Assembly: GCA_028564925.1 (NCBI GenBank)
Contig: CM053029.1
Span: 39,312,253 to 39,376,252, forward strand
Direction: 5' to 3'
Source of the DNA: Lithobates sylvaticus
Lineage: Eukaryota > Chordata > Amphibia > Anura > Ranidae
DNA: 64,000 bases
The notes under the pieces are model-generated. The model was not told the DNA's origin, made no database searches, and saw only the letters and a list, made by a program, of their open reading frames with translations. Numbering within the stretch: the first letter of the stretch is position 1; every line of letters starts with the position of its first letter. The position numbers and the translations under genes are program-made. Below, piece after piece: positions 1-11,372 of this stretch.

Positions 1-2
1 GG

Positions 3-140
3 AGATCTCAATTCGGGGAAATAAAACGCAACCTCCGCCAAGCTAATTTAACTTATGCCCTGCTTTACCCAGCCAAATTGAGAGTAATGGCTCTCGGTGG
101 GACTTTACTTTTTGACTCCCCTAAAGGGGCTGAAGAATGA
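3..140 (+). pseudogene. LINE ORF1 protein, C-terminal end
   Basis: Frame 3 reads through the window start and contains YPAKLRVMALGG followed by LLFDSPKGAEE. This matches the C-terminal domain of L1-type ORF1 proteins, RNA-binding chaperones that coat the element RNA. A TGA at 138-140 stands where the family usually has a tryptophan codon. The frame then goes on as LTKYKD to a second TGA at 156-158, so the first stop probably removes only the last few residues. The rest of ORF1 lies outside the window. Confidence 0.7.
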
Positions 141-456
141 CTAACAAAATATAAGGACTGACTCTAGATGACCAGGATCAATCTAATGTGCTGACTGGAC
201 TGGGGGGGGGGGGGGGGCGGGTTGTTACGGTATTTAACGGAGCGGGGGGGCGGGTGGCGATACACAGCGATATATTTTTTCTGTTTTTTTTTTCTCCTTC
301 TTATCCAAAGCTGTTTTGTCGCCCCGGGGGGGGGGGGGGGGGGGGGGAGGAACGGGGAGGGTAGGCACGGTGGGAAGAGGTTCAAAGGTGGCGCACTCCA
401 ATGGTTTTGGGGTGCGGCAGGTTGATTCCAGGGGGAGGTTTTTTTAAAATGGGAGG

Positions 457-885
457 GTGGGGGATGGATGGTCAGGGACGAGTAAGGGGAGGGTTAGGAA
501 TGGGGCAGATTTACTGGCACTAATACTAAGAATGTCTCAAAGGAGGGGTGTATGGGTAGGTCACATTAGAAGGCCCTCGGCCAAACCTAGGTTGGTAATG
601 AATGTTGTATGTAATCAGAATGTCAGAATTGTTGGATGTGAATATATGGATGTGGGGGAGTGGCATAGTAGGTACGTAAGAGTATGGTTGAGGGAGAAAA
701 AAGGTTATGTTAAAATACACATTCACATGGAAAGATTGTCTGGCACTATTTCACAAGTACTCACTAGATATCCACGTTTTGATGCTATGGCCGTCCAAAA
801 GGATCTCACAAATGTCAAATACACTTATAAATATAGAGCATGGGAGTATGAATCAATGTTTACTGTTGAAATTATAGAGATTTAG
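457..885 (+). CDS. unrecognised 142-residue open frame between LINE ORF1 and ORF2
   Basis: An uninterrupted frame starts at ATG 457 and ends 8 bases before the ORF2 start at 894. I do not recognise the product. It is rich in aromatic and basic residues (for example WLREKKGYVKIHIHMERL) and has no signal peptide or membrane segment that I can see. Typical L1-like elements have a short spacer here, but this one is about 730 bases. The frame may be a real extra element protein, an ORF2 leader, or chance in an A/G-rich spacer. A second ATG at 532 would give a shorter 118-residue form. Confidence 0.35.
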   Translation: MGDGWSGTSKGRVRNGADLLALILRMSQRRGVWVGHIRRPSAKPRLVMNVVCNQNVRIVGCEYMDVGEWHSRYVRVWLREKKGYVKIHIHMERLSGTISQVLTRYPRFDAMAVQKDLTNVKYTYKYRAWEYESMFTVEIIEI

Positions 886-893
886 AACCACTA

Positions 894-3800
894 ATGAGTT
901 ACGATACACAGGTTAATAGGAAACAAGTCACTATTTGCTCCTGGAATATTAGGGGATTAGGCGACCCGGGAAAAAAAGCTGCAGCACTGTCCATGATTAG
1001 ATCCTACGGGGTTTCTATTCTTTGTCTCCAGGAGACCCACCTTACTAAAGCCTCTATACCCAGGTTAGGGTGGAGAGAGTTTGCCCTACAGTATCACTCG
1101 GTCTATTCGTCCTTTTCAAGAGGAGTTAGTATATTGGTGAACTCAGGGATTACATTCAACTGTATCCGAAGTAGAATTGACGACGGGGGAAGGTATATCT
1201 TTTTACATTGTAAAGTCGAAAACAAAGCCGTCCTCTTGGCCAATGTGTACATCCCGCCTCCCTTTGACACTAGGGTTCTGCTCGACCTGGTCGAGTTTGT
1301 GCTGGATAGTCCGGGTCTCCCGGTTATGGTCCTTGGAGATTTCAATATGGTAGTAGATCCTGTACTTGATAGGCTCCCCCCAGGGAGTCAGAGGGGTGGG
1401 GTGGGCTAATGGATAGCCGCCTCCCTCGTCTCCTAGAGGAATTGGGCCTGAAAGATATTTGGAGATTGAGGAACCCCGGGATTAGGGGATACTCTTGCTT
1501 CTCCAGCACACACTCCACTCTGTCGAGGATAGACATGTTGCTCTGCAATGATGAATCGATGTCCCTGCTAGACAATATCCGGTATAGGCCAAGAAGTCTC
1601 TCCGAACACTCCCCGTTGACAGCCTCAATGGAGGTGGGGGAGAGAACTACGTATCGGGAATGGAGAATCAACCCCTCCTGGCTGGAATTAATGGGCGACC
1701 CACAAGAGGTTATACATGCTCTGAGAGAAAGCTTCGATATGAATGCTCAATCGACTTCCCAGGGGGTAATTTGGGATACAGTAAAGGCTATTCTCCGGGG
1801 TTTGCTGATACAGCAAATCTCTAGAATAAAAAAACAGTCAAGGGAGAGGGAGGAGAACGCAGCTAGAAAAGTATCCCTTGCAGAAGCGAAATACATAAAA
1901 AATTCATTATTGGTAAATTTTAATGAATGGGTAGTGGCACAAAAAGAATACCGCTCTGTCCTGCTGAGTAAAGCAGAACAAAAATATATCTTCCAGAAGC
2001 AAGCTGCTTTTGGGGAGGGGGAAGGAATAAGTAGAATGCTTGCCCATCTAGTCAGGACCAACTCTCCATCGATGGTCCCGATGATAGATATTGGTGCTGG
2101 CAAGACATCTTCATACACGCCAGTGATAGTGGATACCTTCAGAGATTACTATGAGAACTTATATTACTCCAGCCAGGAGGATAAAAGCGAAGAGTGGGAC
2201 AAATTTTTCGACCAATCGGCGGTCCCCTGTCTCTCTCGGGAGGACAGGGCTGTCCTTGACAGCCCTGTCACCCTGGAGGAGATACAGCGGACCGTCCGGG
2301 AAATGGCAGGTCAGAAGTCCCCGGGACCAGATGGCCTTCCCATTGAAATATATCGTCGCTACGGGGAGGTGCTTCTCCCCGAGCTTCTGAAGGTACTTAA
2401 TTCGTCGATGGAGGAGGGCGCACTCCCCCTGTCAATGATGGAGTCAACAATAATTGTGATTCCTAAGGAGAATAAGAACCCACTTTCTCCCACCTCATAC
2501 AGGCCTATCTCGCTCCTGAACTCGGACATGAAAGTCTTAGCAAAGGTCTTGGCAGCTAGACTTAATAAAGTTATTTGTAAGCTGGTGCATCCGGACCAAT
2601 CGGGGTTTATCCCAGGAAGGTCCGCCAGTTTAAATATTAGACGGCTCTTCTTGAACCTTCAAATCCCAACGGAGGATCGTGGAAATAGGGCCATGCTTTC
2701 TCTTGACGCTGCCAAGGCCTTTGATACCCTGGAGTGGAACTACCTGTGGAGAATATTGACACAATACCAGTTTGGGCCAAACTTTGTTAACTGGGTGAGA
2801 TTACTATATAGTGCGCCTGGGGCAAGAGTAAAAGTGAACAACGAATACTCCACCAGGTTTCGATTGCTGAGGGGGACAAGGCAGGGGTGCCCGTTGTCCC
2901 CCCTCCTTTTCGCCCTCGCAATCGAACCCTTGGCTCTTTCCCTTAGACTGTCCCCAGAAATTAAAGGTTTTAAAAGGGGTGATATAGAAGAAGAAGTGAT
3001 ACTATATGCAGATGATCTAATAATCTTGCTCAACGATACACAAGGTTCACTACGGGAGACCATGTGTAGAATTGAAAACTTCGGACTCCTGTCGGGTCTT
3101 AGGATTAACTGGGATAAATCTAATCTATTCCCGATTGACCCATTAGATATCCCCCTCCCTCAAGAGGCAGCTCAGCTACAAGTAGTCCATCAGATAAAGT
3201 ACTTGGGTATAAATATTTCGAGAGATCCCAAACAATTTATTCTGGATAATATTGTCCCACTCTTGAAAAAATTTAAAGGTAAAATCCAAACCTGGAAAAA
3301 AACTTCCCCTGTCAGCAGCAGGTCGCTGTAATCTAATCAAAATGGTACTTATGCCACAGCTACTATATTTACTCCATAATTCCCCAATATGGATTTATAA
3401 AAAATGGTTTAAGAAGATAGATATCTTATTCAGAGATTTAATATGGAAGGGGGGTACACCACGTATTCGTCTTAGCACGCTGCAACTTCCAAATAACGCT
3501 GGAGGAGTAGCTCTTCCGCACCCTCTGAGTTATTTCTTGGCCTCTCAGCTCCAACATATTGGGGGATGTGAGGCCACAAGAGAAGGACAAGAGTGGAAGA
3601 CCCTCCTCTACAAATCAACTCACAACTCCCTGATGGAAGTTTTAGAGGCAGGGTCTTTCCTAAAGGGGCTACCAACTCAGGATTTGCTAGCAAGAGTTTG
3701 GGGACTTGCCAAAAAAATAATGGGGTATAGAGGTTTTACAGATTACTCTCCCTTGTGGGAAAATAACAACCTGTGCGAGTTAAAAAAAATGGGGACCATT

Positions 3801-4658
3801 AGAGAATGGGAGAGACTGGGCCTGAACTTTATCACCCAGCTCTACCAGGAGGGTCAGCTAAGAAACTTTCAGGACATAAGAGACCAATATAGGCTCCCCA
3901 AGAGGTCCTTTTTCAGATACCTGCAGGTAAGGCATGCCCTTACCGAACAGTTTAAAGGGACAGCCTTTGAATGGACCAAAATCCCGGTATTACAGAGTAT
4001 AGCTCAGTCAGACACTCGAAAAGGGATGATATCTAAACTATATATACATATGCATAAGGGGAACCGGGAAGTTGCCCAAACAGGAATCCATAAATCTTCG
4101 TGGGAAAAAGACGTGGGTACTATGTCTACATCACAGTGGGAAAGGATCCTCGCTCTTGCTCCACGGGTCTCTCTCTCTCACCCCCAGAAGATGTCACACC
4201 TTTTCTTACTACATAGGGCTTACTTTACCCCAGCTAAGCTGTTTAGGTTTGGCTGTAGACAAGACGACACATGTCCCAGATGCAGGAGGCCGGGTGGAGA
4301 CCTTATCCATATGTTTTGGAGATGTCCAAAACTATATCGATACTGGAAAGAGGTGGTAGATAGGATTGCTCGGGTATTCAATACCAATCTTGACCTGGAC
4401 CCCACCCTGTGTGTACTGGGGGGGCTTGAGCGAGAGGATAGGTCATACGAGGTTCAGCTGGCTATTATTAGATGCCTTTTTCAGGCTAGAAAGTTGATTG
4501 CCCAAAAGTGGCAATCTTCAACTCCACCATCCATCTACGAATGGGAACAGAATATGGAGAGAGTGAATCTCATGGAGAGAACAACATATATTAAACAGGG
4601 AAACCTTACTAAATTTCAGTTGATATGGAAACTATGGTTGGAGAAAAATTCCATGTAG
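894..4658 (+). pseudogene. LINE ORF2: APE endonuclease plus reverse transcriptase
   Basis: ORF2 supplies the nicking and copying enzymes for target-primed reverse transcription. The N-terminal endonuclease shows SWNIRGL, LQETHL, LGDFNMV, a SRID motif and SEHSPL, where the family norm is SDH. The reverse transcriptase shows RPISLLNSDMKVLAKVLAARL-type fingers, motif A DAAKAFDTLEW, RQGCPLSPLLF and the catalytic YADD. The C-terminus has a CPRC-x-H-x-C zinc-like motif before 4400. Two one-base length changes split it: one in the G-rich stretch near 1393-1409, and an extra A in the seven-A run near 3295-3302. Pieces of 171, 640 and 438 residues add up to the usual length of about 1,250. Both breaks lie in homopolymers, so sequencing error cannot be excluded. 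Confidence 0.88.
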
Positions 4659-5087
4659 CAAAACCAATTGGACTAATATATGAGGAGGTGTATGATGTCG
4701 AGTACTATAGGAGGTATGATTGATAGGTGGCGGATGGAGGGGAAGGTGGGTGAGAGAAAGTTGGTGATGAATGGGTAGCGAGTGGGGAACACACGTTTTG
4801 TAAAATACCTTTTGTAGTCTCTTTACACAGTTTTACGTAGGTATGATGTATGTGAATGTATATAAACTGTAATGAAGGTGTACCAGAATGTTTACTTTTG
4901 TTATATGAGAAAAAGCCAATAAAGATATAAAGTTAAAAAAAAAAATACAATCTCATAATCATATAATCATAAATAGTATTTAATAACAGGGAAGAAAGAA
5001 AAGATACAGATTCTACATAATATGAAGCTGAAATATTGGGGATCCATAGATTCATACGTTGCTTACCAGTGGAAACCAGTGGAAACC

Positions 5088-5272
5088 TCCCTCCTTTTTT
5101 CTCTCCCCCATCCCCTTTTTTCTCCAATCCCTTCTCCCCACCCTCCCTCCCTCCTTTCCATTTCTTTTCTCCACTCCCTCCTTTTTTCTCTCCCCCTTTT
5201 CTCCTCCCCCCCATCCCCCCTTTTTCTCCCCCCACCCTCCCTCCTTTTCTTTCCCCCCTTCTTCCCCTTTCC
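5088..5272 (+). repeat. polypyrimidine (CCCTCC/TTTT) low-complexity tract
   Basis: This is almost pure C/T with irregular CCCTCC, TTTTCTC and CCCCCA blocks. All long proline/serine/phenylalanine frames here come from this composition and are not genes. The neighbouring 4946-5087 and 5273-6289 hold AT-rich and mixed unique-looking sequence in which I see no gene or named repeat. Confidence 0.9.
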
Positions 5273-6289
5273 TGGTCCTTATCTATACCGAACTGTATTG
5301 GCAATGACTCTGGATTTCAATATGTTTTTGTTTATTTATTTATATTCTAATAATGATTCTTGTTTATCTATATTAAGGATATTTATAATTTCTATATGTG
5401 ATCCTATGCTGTGAGATTAAGATTGGAGAAGTACTGATGTACATGTATTTATATTTATATTTTTGTTACATGTTAGTATTGGGACGCTGACCAGGATGTG
5501 CATTCACATTACTGCCACCGTTCGCTATATAATTAAACTTTGATGTATCTTTATTTATTTTTATTTTCCTGCATTGCTTCATTGGTTTCCATGGTGACCG
5601 CTGCAGCCTGAGGTAGTTTGATTTTCCCCCAACGATGGGCATGCGTCTCTCCAGGATGGAGGAGTGTCTCTACTTGCTTGGGGAACGCTCTCCACTCCTA
5701 CCTGGATGACGGTCATTCCAGGCTGCCTCCCCTTATTGTCTCGTGTGTGTGTGGGAGTTCGTGCATGCGCAGTGTGGAGAGACAGACTCGGTGACGTCAG
5801 ATGCCGGCGCAAGCCGCCCGGAAGGCATGGGCCGGGTTGGAGACATTTAAGGGGGAATACAGCAGTCTATAGTTAGATGGCTGTAACCCGGAGGCAAACA
5901 AGATCAGAGGGTATCCACCGCAAGGCTCACTCTACTTTGCACAACCATGAGAATGCTATATTACTTGATGGGGTCTGAGTCTGCTAGCCTAAACATTATG
6001 CACTTCTGGACTAATTGTTCACTAATTGCTCACGTTCGAAACACGACTTTATCCCTTATACATCCATATGCCTATTTTTGTTTCAGAGGCTTTGAGCTGG
6101 CTTTGATTGATTCCTTCTGGAACTTTAAACACAGCCTTTGTCTACATGAAAATATGTACCTGCAAATTTCCTCTACACTGATGTGATGACATTGCCATCT
6201 GTCCTCTGCGTCTGACCCCTAGATTTTTATACACAATATCTTGGTATACTAGGTGGATTTGGACAACCAATTGGATATTCTCCGTCTTA
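5273..6289. other. stretch with no recognisable feature
   Basis: Mixed AT-rich DNA followed by a GC-richer patch (about 5580-5900). No conserved domain appears in any frame, and I could not match the stretch to another repeat in the window. Confidence 0.5.
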
Positions 6290-6545
6290 TCCCTTCTGTT
6301 TTCTTTCTTCATTTTATCTTTTTCTCCCCTTGTTTTCCTCTCCCCCATTCCCCCCTTTCAGTCCCCTTTTTTTCCTCGTCCCCCCCTCCTTTCTCTTTCT
6401 TTCATCGCCCCTTTCCCCTTCTTCCTCTTTTTTCTCCCCTTTTTCTTCCTCCTTTTCCCCATGCCCCCCCTTTTCCTTTCTTCTCTTTTTCCCTTCCCCC
6501 CCCTCTCCACCCCTCTTTTCCTTCCTTCCCCCTTTCCCCCCAAAT
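6290..6545 (+). repeat. second polypyrimidine tract
   Basis: C/T-rich low-complexity DNA (TTCTCCCC, CCCTTTTCC) resembling the tract at 5088-5272. It directly precedes a decayed LINE tail. The basic frames on the other strand are its shadows. Confidence 0.88.
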
Positions 6546-7645
6546 TCCTACCCCAGTGCTCCCCAAATTGCTTCTGAGGCTGTAACACGCCCTACCTGCA
6601 CCCATGTACACATTTGGTAGGAATGCCCCATAGTTCGTACCTTCTGGATATATGTATTCAGGATCCTATCAACTTTGTTTGATTCACCCCTGATACCTTA
6701 TCCTGCAGTAGCACTCCTCAATAGCAAACCACAAACCTTAACATTCTGTCAGTTTAAATTCTTACTCTTTGTCAAAACAGCAGCTAAACAAACCATAGAA
6801 AAAGTACGGTAGTCCAATTCATTATGCATAGAGTATTGGCGATGAAACATAGAATCACCCAAAGCCATGTTCTATGCCAAGACTGAAGCAGTCATATTGG
6901 ATAAAGTGTCCAACTACGAAAGACTTTGAAGGCCCTGGATCACCCACTTTTTACCCGCGGACCTAGATGACTCCCTTATACTTCCCTAGTGGTAATAATA
7001 CACCCCACCCACCCAATACAAAAATGTATACACGGTCGCAGTTAATGAGATCCTCTGTAGGGAACTCCCCTCCACCCCTGTTCTTTCCCATCTGCTGTTC
7101 CTTTACCCCCCCCACCCTTCAGGCTTATTTGATAAACCTGTAACTCCAACTAGTTCTCTACCAGAGGACCTATACAGCCCCCCTATTCTGAGACCTAAGA
7201 GATACGAGATATGGTACAAGCTTTCCTCTTTCCCCTCACACTTTTACTTCTTCTTCAAAACCAGTGGGATGGTTGATGTGATGTGTCCACCCACCGACCT
7301 TCTCTCCAAGGTATAATTTGGACATAACCTTGGAGAGAAGGCCACACTACACCCTGGCTACCCTGTTCAGAGAAGCCCTTCAGAATTATTACTGTGAATG
7401 TTATGAGGCGGACCAGTTTACCCACTGTTATTTAAATTAAATTAACCCCATTACGGATCTTCTACTTTGGAAGCATGCCTCTTATTAGATGCAGGCCATC
7501 TAAGCTATATCGCTCCCTTTACTTGAAGGTCATGTATTCTCCTGTTCTTTTATACAGACTGTTGTATGTTTATGCCTTGTTTTATTCAAAATGTAACACT
7601 CTTTCGAGGTATTGTACTAATTTGTTCCAACAATAAAATACTTGA
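6546..7645 (+). mobile_element. decayed 3' end of an L1/Tx1-like LINE
   Basis: Broken frames from about 6570 read ECPIVRTFW and FCQFKFLLFVKTAAKQ. These match the region just after the CCHC motif near the C-terminus of L1/Tx1 ORF2 proteins, comparable to FWRCPKLYRYW in the element at 1-4945. Stops and frameshifts are frequent. The segment ends with AATAAA near 7634, consistent with a LINE 3' end. It is therefore an old, 5'-truncated copy, clearly older than the LINE at the window start. Confidence 0.6.
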
Positions 7646-7649
7646 ATCA

Positions 7650-8050
7650 AAAGTTTCACTTAGTGTCCGATTTGTCGGTTGCAATGTCGCAGTCCCACTA
7701 AAAGCTGCTGATTGCCGCCATTACTAGTGAAAAAAATATATAAATACAAATTGCATTAATCTATCCCATATTTTGTAGATGCTATAACTTTTGCAGGATA
7801 AAAAAGAAGGTATATTTATTATAGCAAAAAGTAAAAAATAATGCATTTTTTTAAAAATTGTCGCTATTTTTTTGTTTATAGCGCAAAAAATAAAAACCAC
7901 AGAGGTGATCAAATACCCCCAAAAGAAAGCTCTATTTGTGGGGAAAAAAAAATTTTGTTTGGGAGCTCCATCGCATGATCACACAATTGTGCCGAATTGC
8001 AAAAAAGTGCTCTGGTCTTTGGCTAGCACAATGATCCGGGGCTTAAGTGG
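7650..8050 (+). mobile_element. TTAA-type DNA transposon (family P), right half
   Basis: Shares long stretches with the copies at 17482-18360, 40973-41964 and 48574-49448: the CCGCCATTACTAGT segment, the ATAGCAAAAAGTAAAAAATA segment, and CACAGAGGTGATCAAATACC. It ends at GTGG followed by TTAA at 8051-8054. The left half is missing. Non-autonomous, with no transposase coding seen. TTAA target sites point to the piggyBac or Kolobok superfamilies. Confidence 0.7.
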
Positions 8051-8054
8051 TTAA

Positions 8055-8336
8055 AGGAATATTACACTTTTATTGTTTCACAAATCACTGCTCCCGAAAA
8101 AACTTCAGTTTTTAAAACTTTTTTTTGCATTGATACATGTCCCTGGGGCAGGACCCAGGTCCCCAAACACTTTTTATGACAATACCATGCATATAAGCCT
8201 TTAAAATTAGCACTTTTGATTATTCATGATCGTGTCCCATAGACTTTAATGGTGTTCGCGTGTTCGAACTAATTTTTTGCCTGTTCGCATGTTCTGGTGC
8301 GAACCGAACAGGGGGGGGGGGGTGTACGGCTCATCC
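8055..8336 (+). mobile_element. hAT-like fold-back family (H), right-end fragment
   Basis: Closely matches 60596-60877, including ACTGCTCCCGAAAAAA, TTAAAATTAGCACTTTTGAT and the G-run. It ends in GGCTCATCCCTA, the reverse complement of TAGGGATGAGC, a terminal sequence of hAT type. It begins at the TTAA used by the adjacent family P element, so that element had inserted into this one. Confidence 0.65.
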
Positions 8337-8370
8337 CTAGTGGCCACGTGTCTTCTTACACTCCCTACAA

Positions 8371-8494
8371 AAACATATTTGGGAAGCACTCACCAATGCG
8401 TTTAAATTCAAGATGGTGCTGCCATAAGACCTAGGTCTTATGGCAGCACCATCTTGAATTTAAACGCATTGGTGAGTGCTTCCCAAATATGTTT
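8371..8494. repeat. perfect 124-bp palindrome, no spacer
   Basis: Positions 8371-8432 and 8433-8494 are exact reverse complements of 62 bases each, centred on GACCTAGGTC. The right arm continues into the tandem repeat at 8428-8968. The left arm looks like an inverted copy of the start of that repeat. Confidence 0.92.
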
Positions 8495-8968
8495 AAATAT
8501 GTTTTAAATTGCTTGTAATAAGTGCTTGTAATAAACCCTGACCAGGGTTTTTTTGGGTTAGAGCACCCCTCCCCCTCTTCATTACCTCTTATTTAGTGGC
8601 CACCAGTGTATAGGAGGAATCCCTTCAGTTCTCCCACATAGAGGAGTTTGGCTCCCATGGTTGAGACACAGGAAATTCCATTCTCTTACTAGAGATAAAA
8701 AGACCTAGGTCTTATGGCAGCACCATCTTGAATTTAAACGCATTGGTGAGTGCTTCCCAAATATGTTTAAATATGTTTTAAATTGCTTGTAATAAGTGCT
8801 TGTAATAAACCCTGACCAGTTTTTTTTTTTGGGTTAGAGCACCCCTCCCCCTCTTCATTACCTCTTATTTAGTGGCCACCAGTGTATAGGAGGAATCCTT
8901 TCAGTTCTCCCACATAGAGGAGTTTGGCTCCCATGGTTGAGACACAGGAAATTCCATTCTCTTACTAG
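8428..8968 (+). repeat. two-copy tandem duplication, unit about 272 bp
   Basis: The unit starting at GACCTAGGTCTTATGGC (8428) is repeated almost exactly from 8702, ending in CATTCTCTTACTAG in both. The copies differ mainly in a T-run near 8819 and a few bases. I cannot name the sequence. Following it, 8969-9060 has a small hairpin around CACTATATAACCATATAGTG. Confidence 0.88.
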
Positions 8969-9061
8969 GGTAGGACCCACTAATTCGGGGTACTTTGTCG
9001 CAGTAAGTGGGCTTCGCACTATATAACCATATAGTGTGACCAAACCCCCGTATTTTTTGAA

Positions 9062-9960
9062 TAGGTTCAGGTGTTTTTAACTAGCCCTGCAGGAAATGTC
9101 ATTCTTGAATGTGTGCGCTGTAATATGTTCGCTATTCTTACACTCCCTGAGACTGAATAATTGATTCCCTATACTAGAATCACCATTGAGGTATTTGTAT
9201 AATGCTATCATATCTCCTCTCAAACATCTCTTCTCTAGAGATAAAACATGTATTAATTTTTGTAGTCGTTCCTCGTAACTGACATCCTCCAATCCCCTTA
9301 TTAACTTTGTTGTCCTTCACTGGACTCTCTCCAGTTCCAGTACATCCTTCCTGAGGATTGGTGACCAGAACTGGATGGAATACTCCAGATGATAAAGTAG
9401 CAAGATTATAGTTTTATCTTTTGAGTAAATACCCTTTTTTATGCATGCTAATAGTCTGCTAACTTTGCTTGCTGCAGCTTGACATTGCATGCCGTTGCTG
9501 AGTCTGTCATCTACTAGCACCCTCAGACCTTCCTCCATCCTGGACTTCCTCAGTGGTTTTCCCCCTAGGGAGTAACTTGCATCTATATTTTTAGCCCCCC
9601 AGTGCATCACTTTACATTTTAGAACATTAAACCTCATTTGCCATGTAGTTGCCCACCCCATTATGTTATTGAGGTCTTCTTGTAAAGTACCAATATCCTG
9701 CTGAGAAGTCATTGCCCTGCATAGCTTTGTGTTGTCAGCAAACACTGAGATTGAGCTATTTATCCCATCTTCTATATCATTTATGAATAAATTAAACAGA
9801 ATTGGTCCCAGGACAGAGCCCTGGGGTACCCCACTTGCCACTCCATACTAGTCTGAGTACACGTTATTTATCACCCCCCTTTGGACACACTCCTGTAACC
9901 AGTTTTCTATCCATGTCTTCCTGGAATCATTTACCCGGTGCCAGGGAGGTTGGGGACTGC
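9062..9960 (-). mobile_element. CR1 LINE, 3' fragment of reverse transcriptase
   Basis: On the minus strand the frames read GVPQGSVLGPILFNLFINDI, then VFADNTKL (family norm FADDTK), then LERVQ, and after a frame break GLEDVSYEERLQKL and LRGDMIALYKYLNGD. These are the palm and C-terminal portions of CR1-type reverse transcriptases. The copy is 5'-truncated, has an Asp-to-Asn change in the catalytic FADD box and at least one frame break, so it is dead. Confidence 0.85.
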
Positions 9961-9961
9961 T

Positions 9962-10260
9962 GACTTAATAACTCTGTAAAGATTGAAGATTATCATCAAT
10001 ATCTGGTTGCTCCTCATCCTGCTCAGTAATGTTTGTTCTCAGATAATCCTTTACGTGATGTTTCATAACATTGGTTAGCATAATGTGAAAAAAAAAATTG
10101 TTGAACTTGTTGTTTGATGTGTAAAGTGTGTTATTTTTGATAATTAGAATCAAATTTTGTCTTCAATTCCACACTCTACTATCTAACGGAACAACTTATT
10201 ACAAATGTATCTATACCAGATATTTTACATTCTGTGACTTTTCTGTTATAATTTAATAAA
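9962..10260. other. short unassigned spacer
   Basis: AT-rich DNA between the CR1 fragment and the olfactory receptor pseudogene. Nothing recognisable. Confidence 0.5.
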
Positions 10261-10266
10261 CATTTT

Positions 10267-11276
10267 TTAATAAAAATACAATTTTGAAAAAATATAATAC
10301 CTAAAACAAGCTATCATTTCCTGGTTTCTTAAAGTATAAATAACTGGATTCAAAAGAGGAGTCACAACAATGTATAACATAGACAGAAACTTATTTATCT
10401 TCATCCCGTTTTGCTGAGAAGGAACCATATATGTAACACATATTGAACCAAAGAACAAGCAAACAGAAGCCAGATGTGAACTGCATGTGGAGAAAGCTTT
10501 CTGTCTTCCAGACCGTGAGGAAATTCTAAGGATTGAGGAAAATATGGAGACATAGCTGATTATGATCACGACAAATGGCACAAAACTCAGAAAGATGGTT
10601 ATAAAGAGAACCTCCATCTCTACCAATGATGTGTCTGAAGTAGACAGCTGCAGAAGTGGAGCTAGGTCACAAAAGAAATGGTCAATAGTGTTTAAACCAC
10701 AGAACTGTAGGTGGCAAATCGTAATTATTAATATGGCCATCGCTGTAAATCCAGCCACCCAAGCCCAAGCCACCAGATGGTTGCGAGTGTTGATGTTCAT
10801 GATAGAAGAGTATCTCAGAGGGTTGCAAATGGCCAAATGTCTGTCGTACGCCATAACAGTTAAAATAAGACATTCTATATTACCTGTTGAAGATCCTAGG
10901 TAGTATTGAATGATACAGCCAAAGAATGACACAAAACTGCATTCAACCATAAAATAGACAGCATGTTAGGGATGATCATGGTGGTCATAAAGAGTTCACA
11001 GGCAGATAGGTTACTAAGAAAGAAGTACATGGGAGAATGAAGTTTTGGACTGGTAGATATCAAGGTTAAAATTGACATGTTCCCTATTACAATTACCAGA
11101 TAAGTGACGAGGAACAAAACAAAAATAAAAAATTGTATGTGTTGGAGATGGCCAAACCCTACAAGAAATATCTCCAACACCATTGTTTTGTTCTGCCCAC
11201 ATGTGACCTGGTGGAAAAAATTACAGGCAGTAATATTAGTATGTAGAACACAGAATGGAAAGTAACTAATAAGCAT
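10267..11276 (-). pseudogene. olfactory receptor pseudogene
   Basis: This is a single-exon, seven-helix odorant receptor of the rhodopsin GPCR family, expected in the plasma membrane of olfactory neurons. The 5' part (10896-11276) has the NKT glycosylation site, VIGNMSILTLIS and SPMYFFLSNLSA. The 3' part (10267-10950) has MAYDRHLAICNPLRY, KAFSTCSSHL and PLLNPVIYTLRN. They lie in different frames. Aligning with the intact paralogue at 53830-54789 shows a single missing base just after the ILWLN codons near the start of helix 3, around position 10948. It is not in a homopolymer, so a true pseudogene is more likely than a sequencing slip. Otherwise the copy is well preserved, implying recent loss. 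Upstream sequence beyond the ATG also resembles that of the paralogue. Confidence 0.9.
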
Positions 11277-11372
11277 CTGGTAATAATAACTGACAAATAT
11301 GATGAAGCAGGTTCATATAGAATGAAAGAAATATAAAATACTGTGTTGTGTTTGACACATTCGGTTGTTCAT

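Larger units (their letters stand above)
1..4945 (+). mobile_element. L1/Tx1-like LINE, 3' part including complete ORF2 region
   Basis: This is a non-LTR retrotransposon running off the left edge of the window. In order it shows the ORF1 C-terminus, a G-rich spacer, a 142-residue frame, ORF2 with endonuclease and reverse transcriptase domains, and a 3' UTR. The 3' UTR has AATAAA near 4919 and ends in an A-run at about 4936-4945, as expected for target-primed integration. The APE-type endonuclease, the YADD reverse transcriptase box and the C-terminal CCHC-like motif place it in the L1/Tx1 group. ORF2 carries only two apparent frameshifts, both in homopolymer runs, so the copy looks fairly young. 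The 5' target duplication lies outside the window. Confidence 0.9.

Noticed and set aside
5022-5414. Proline/serine/phenylalanine-rich open frames
   Set aside because: They overlap in all three frames and follow from the polypyrimidine composition. The same applies to frames at 6253-6620, 30117-30369 and 37112-37759.
9317-9841. A retroviral reverse transcriptase
   Set aside because: GVPQGSVLGP, FADNTK and RRATKLIRG-type motifs are those of CR1 LINEs, with no gag, protease or LTR nearby.
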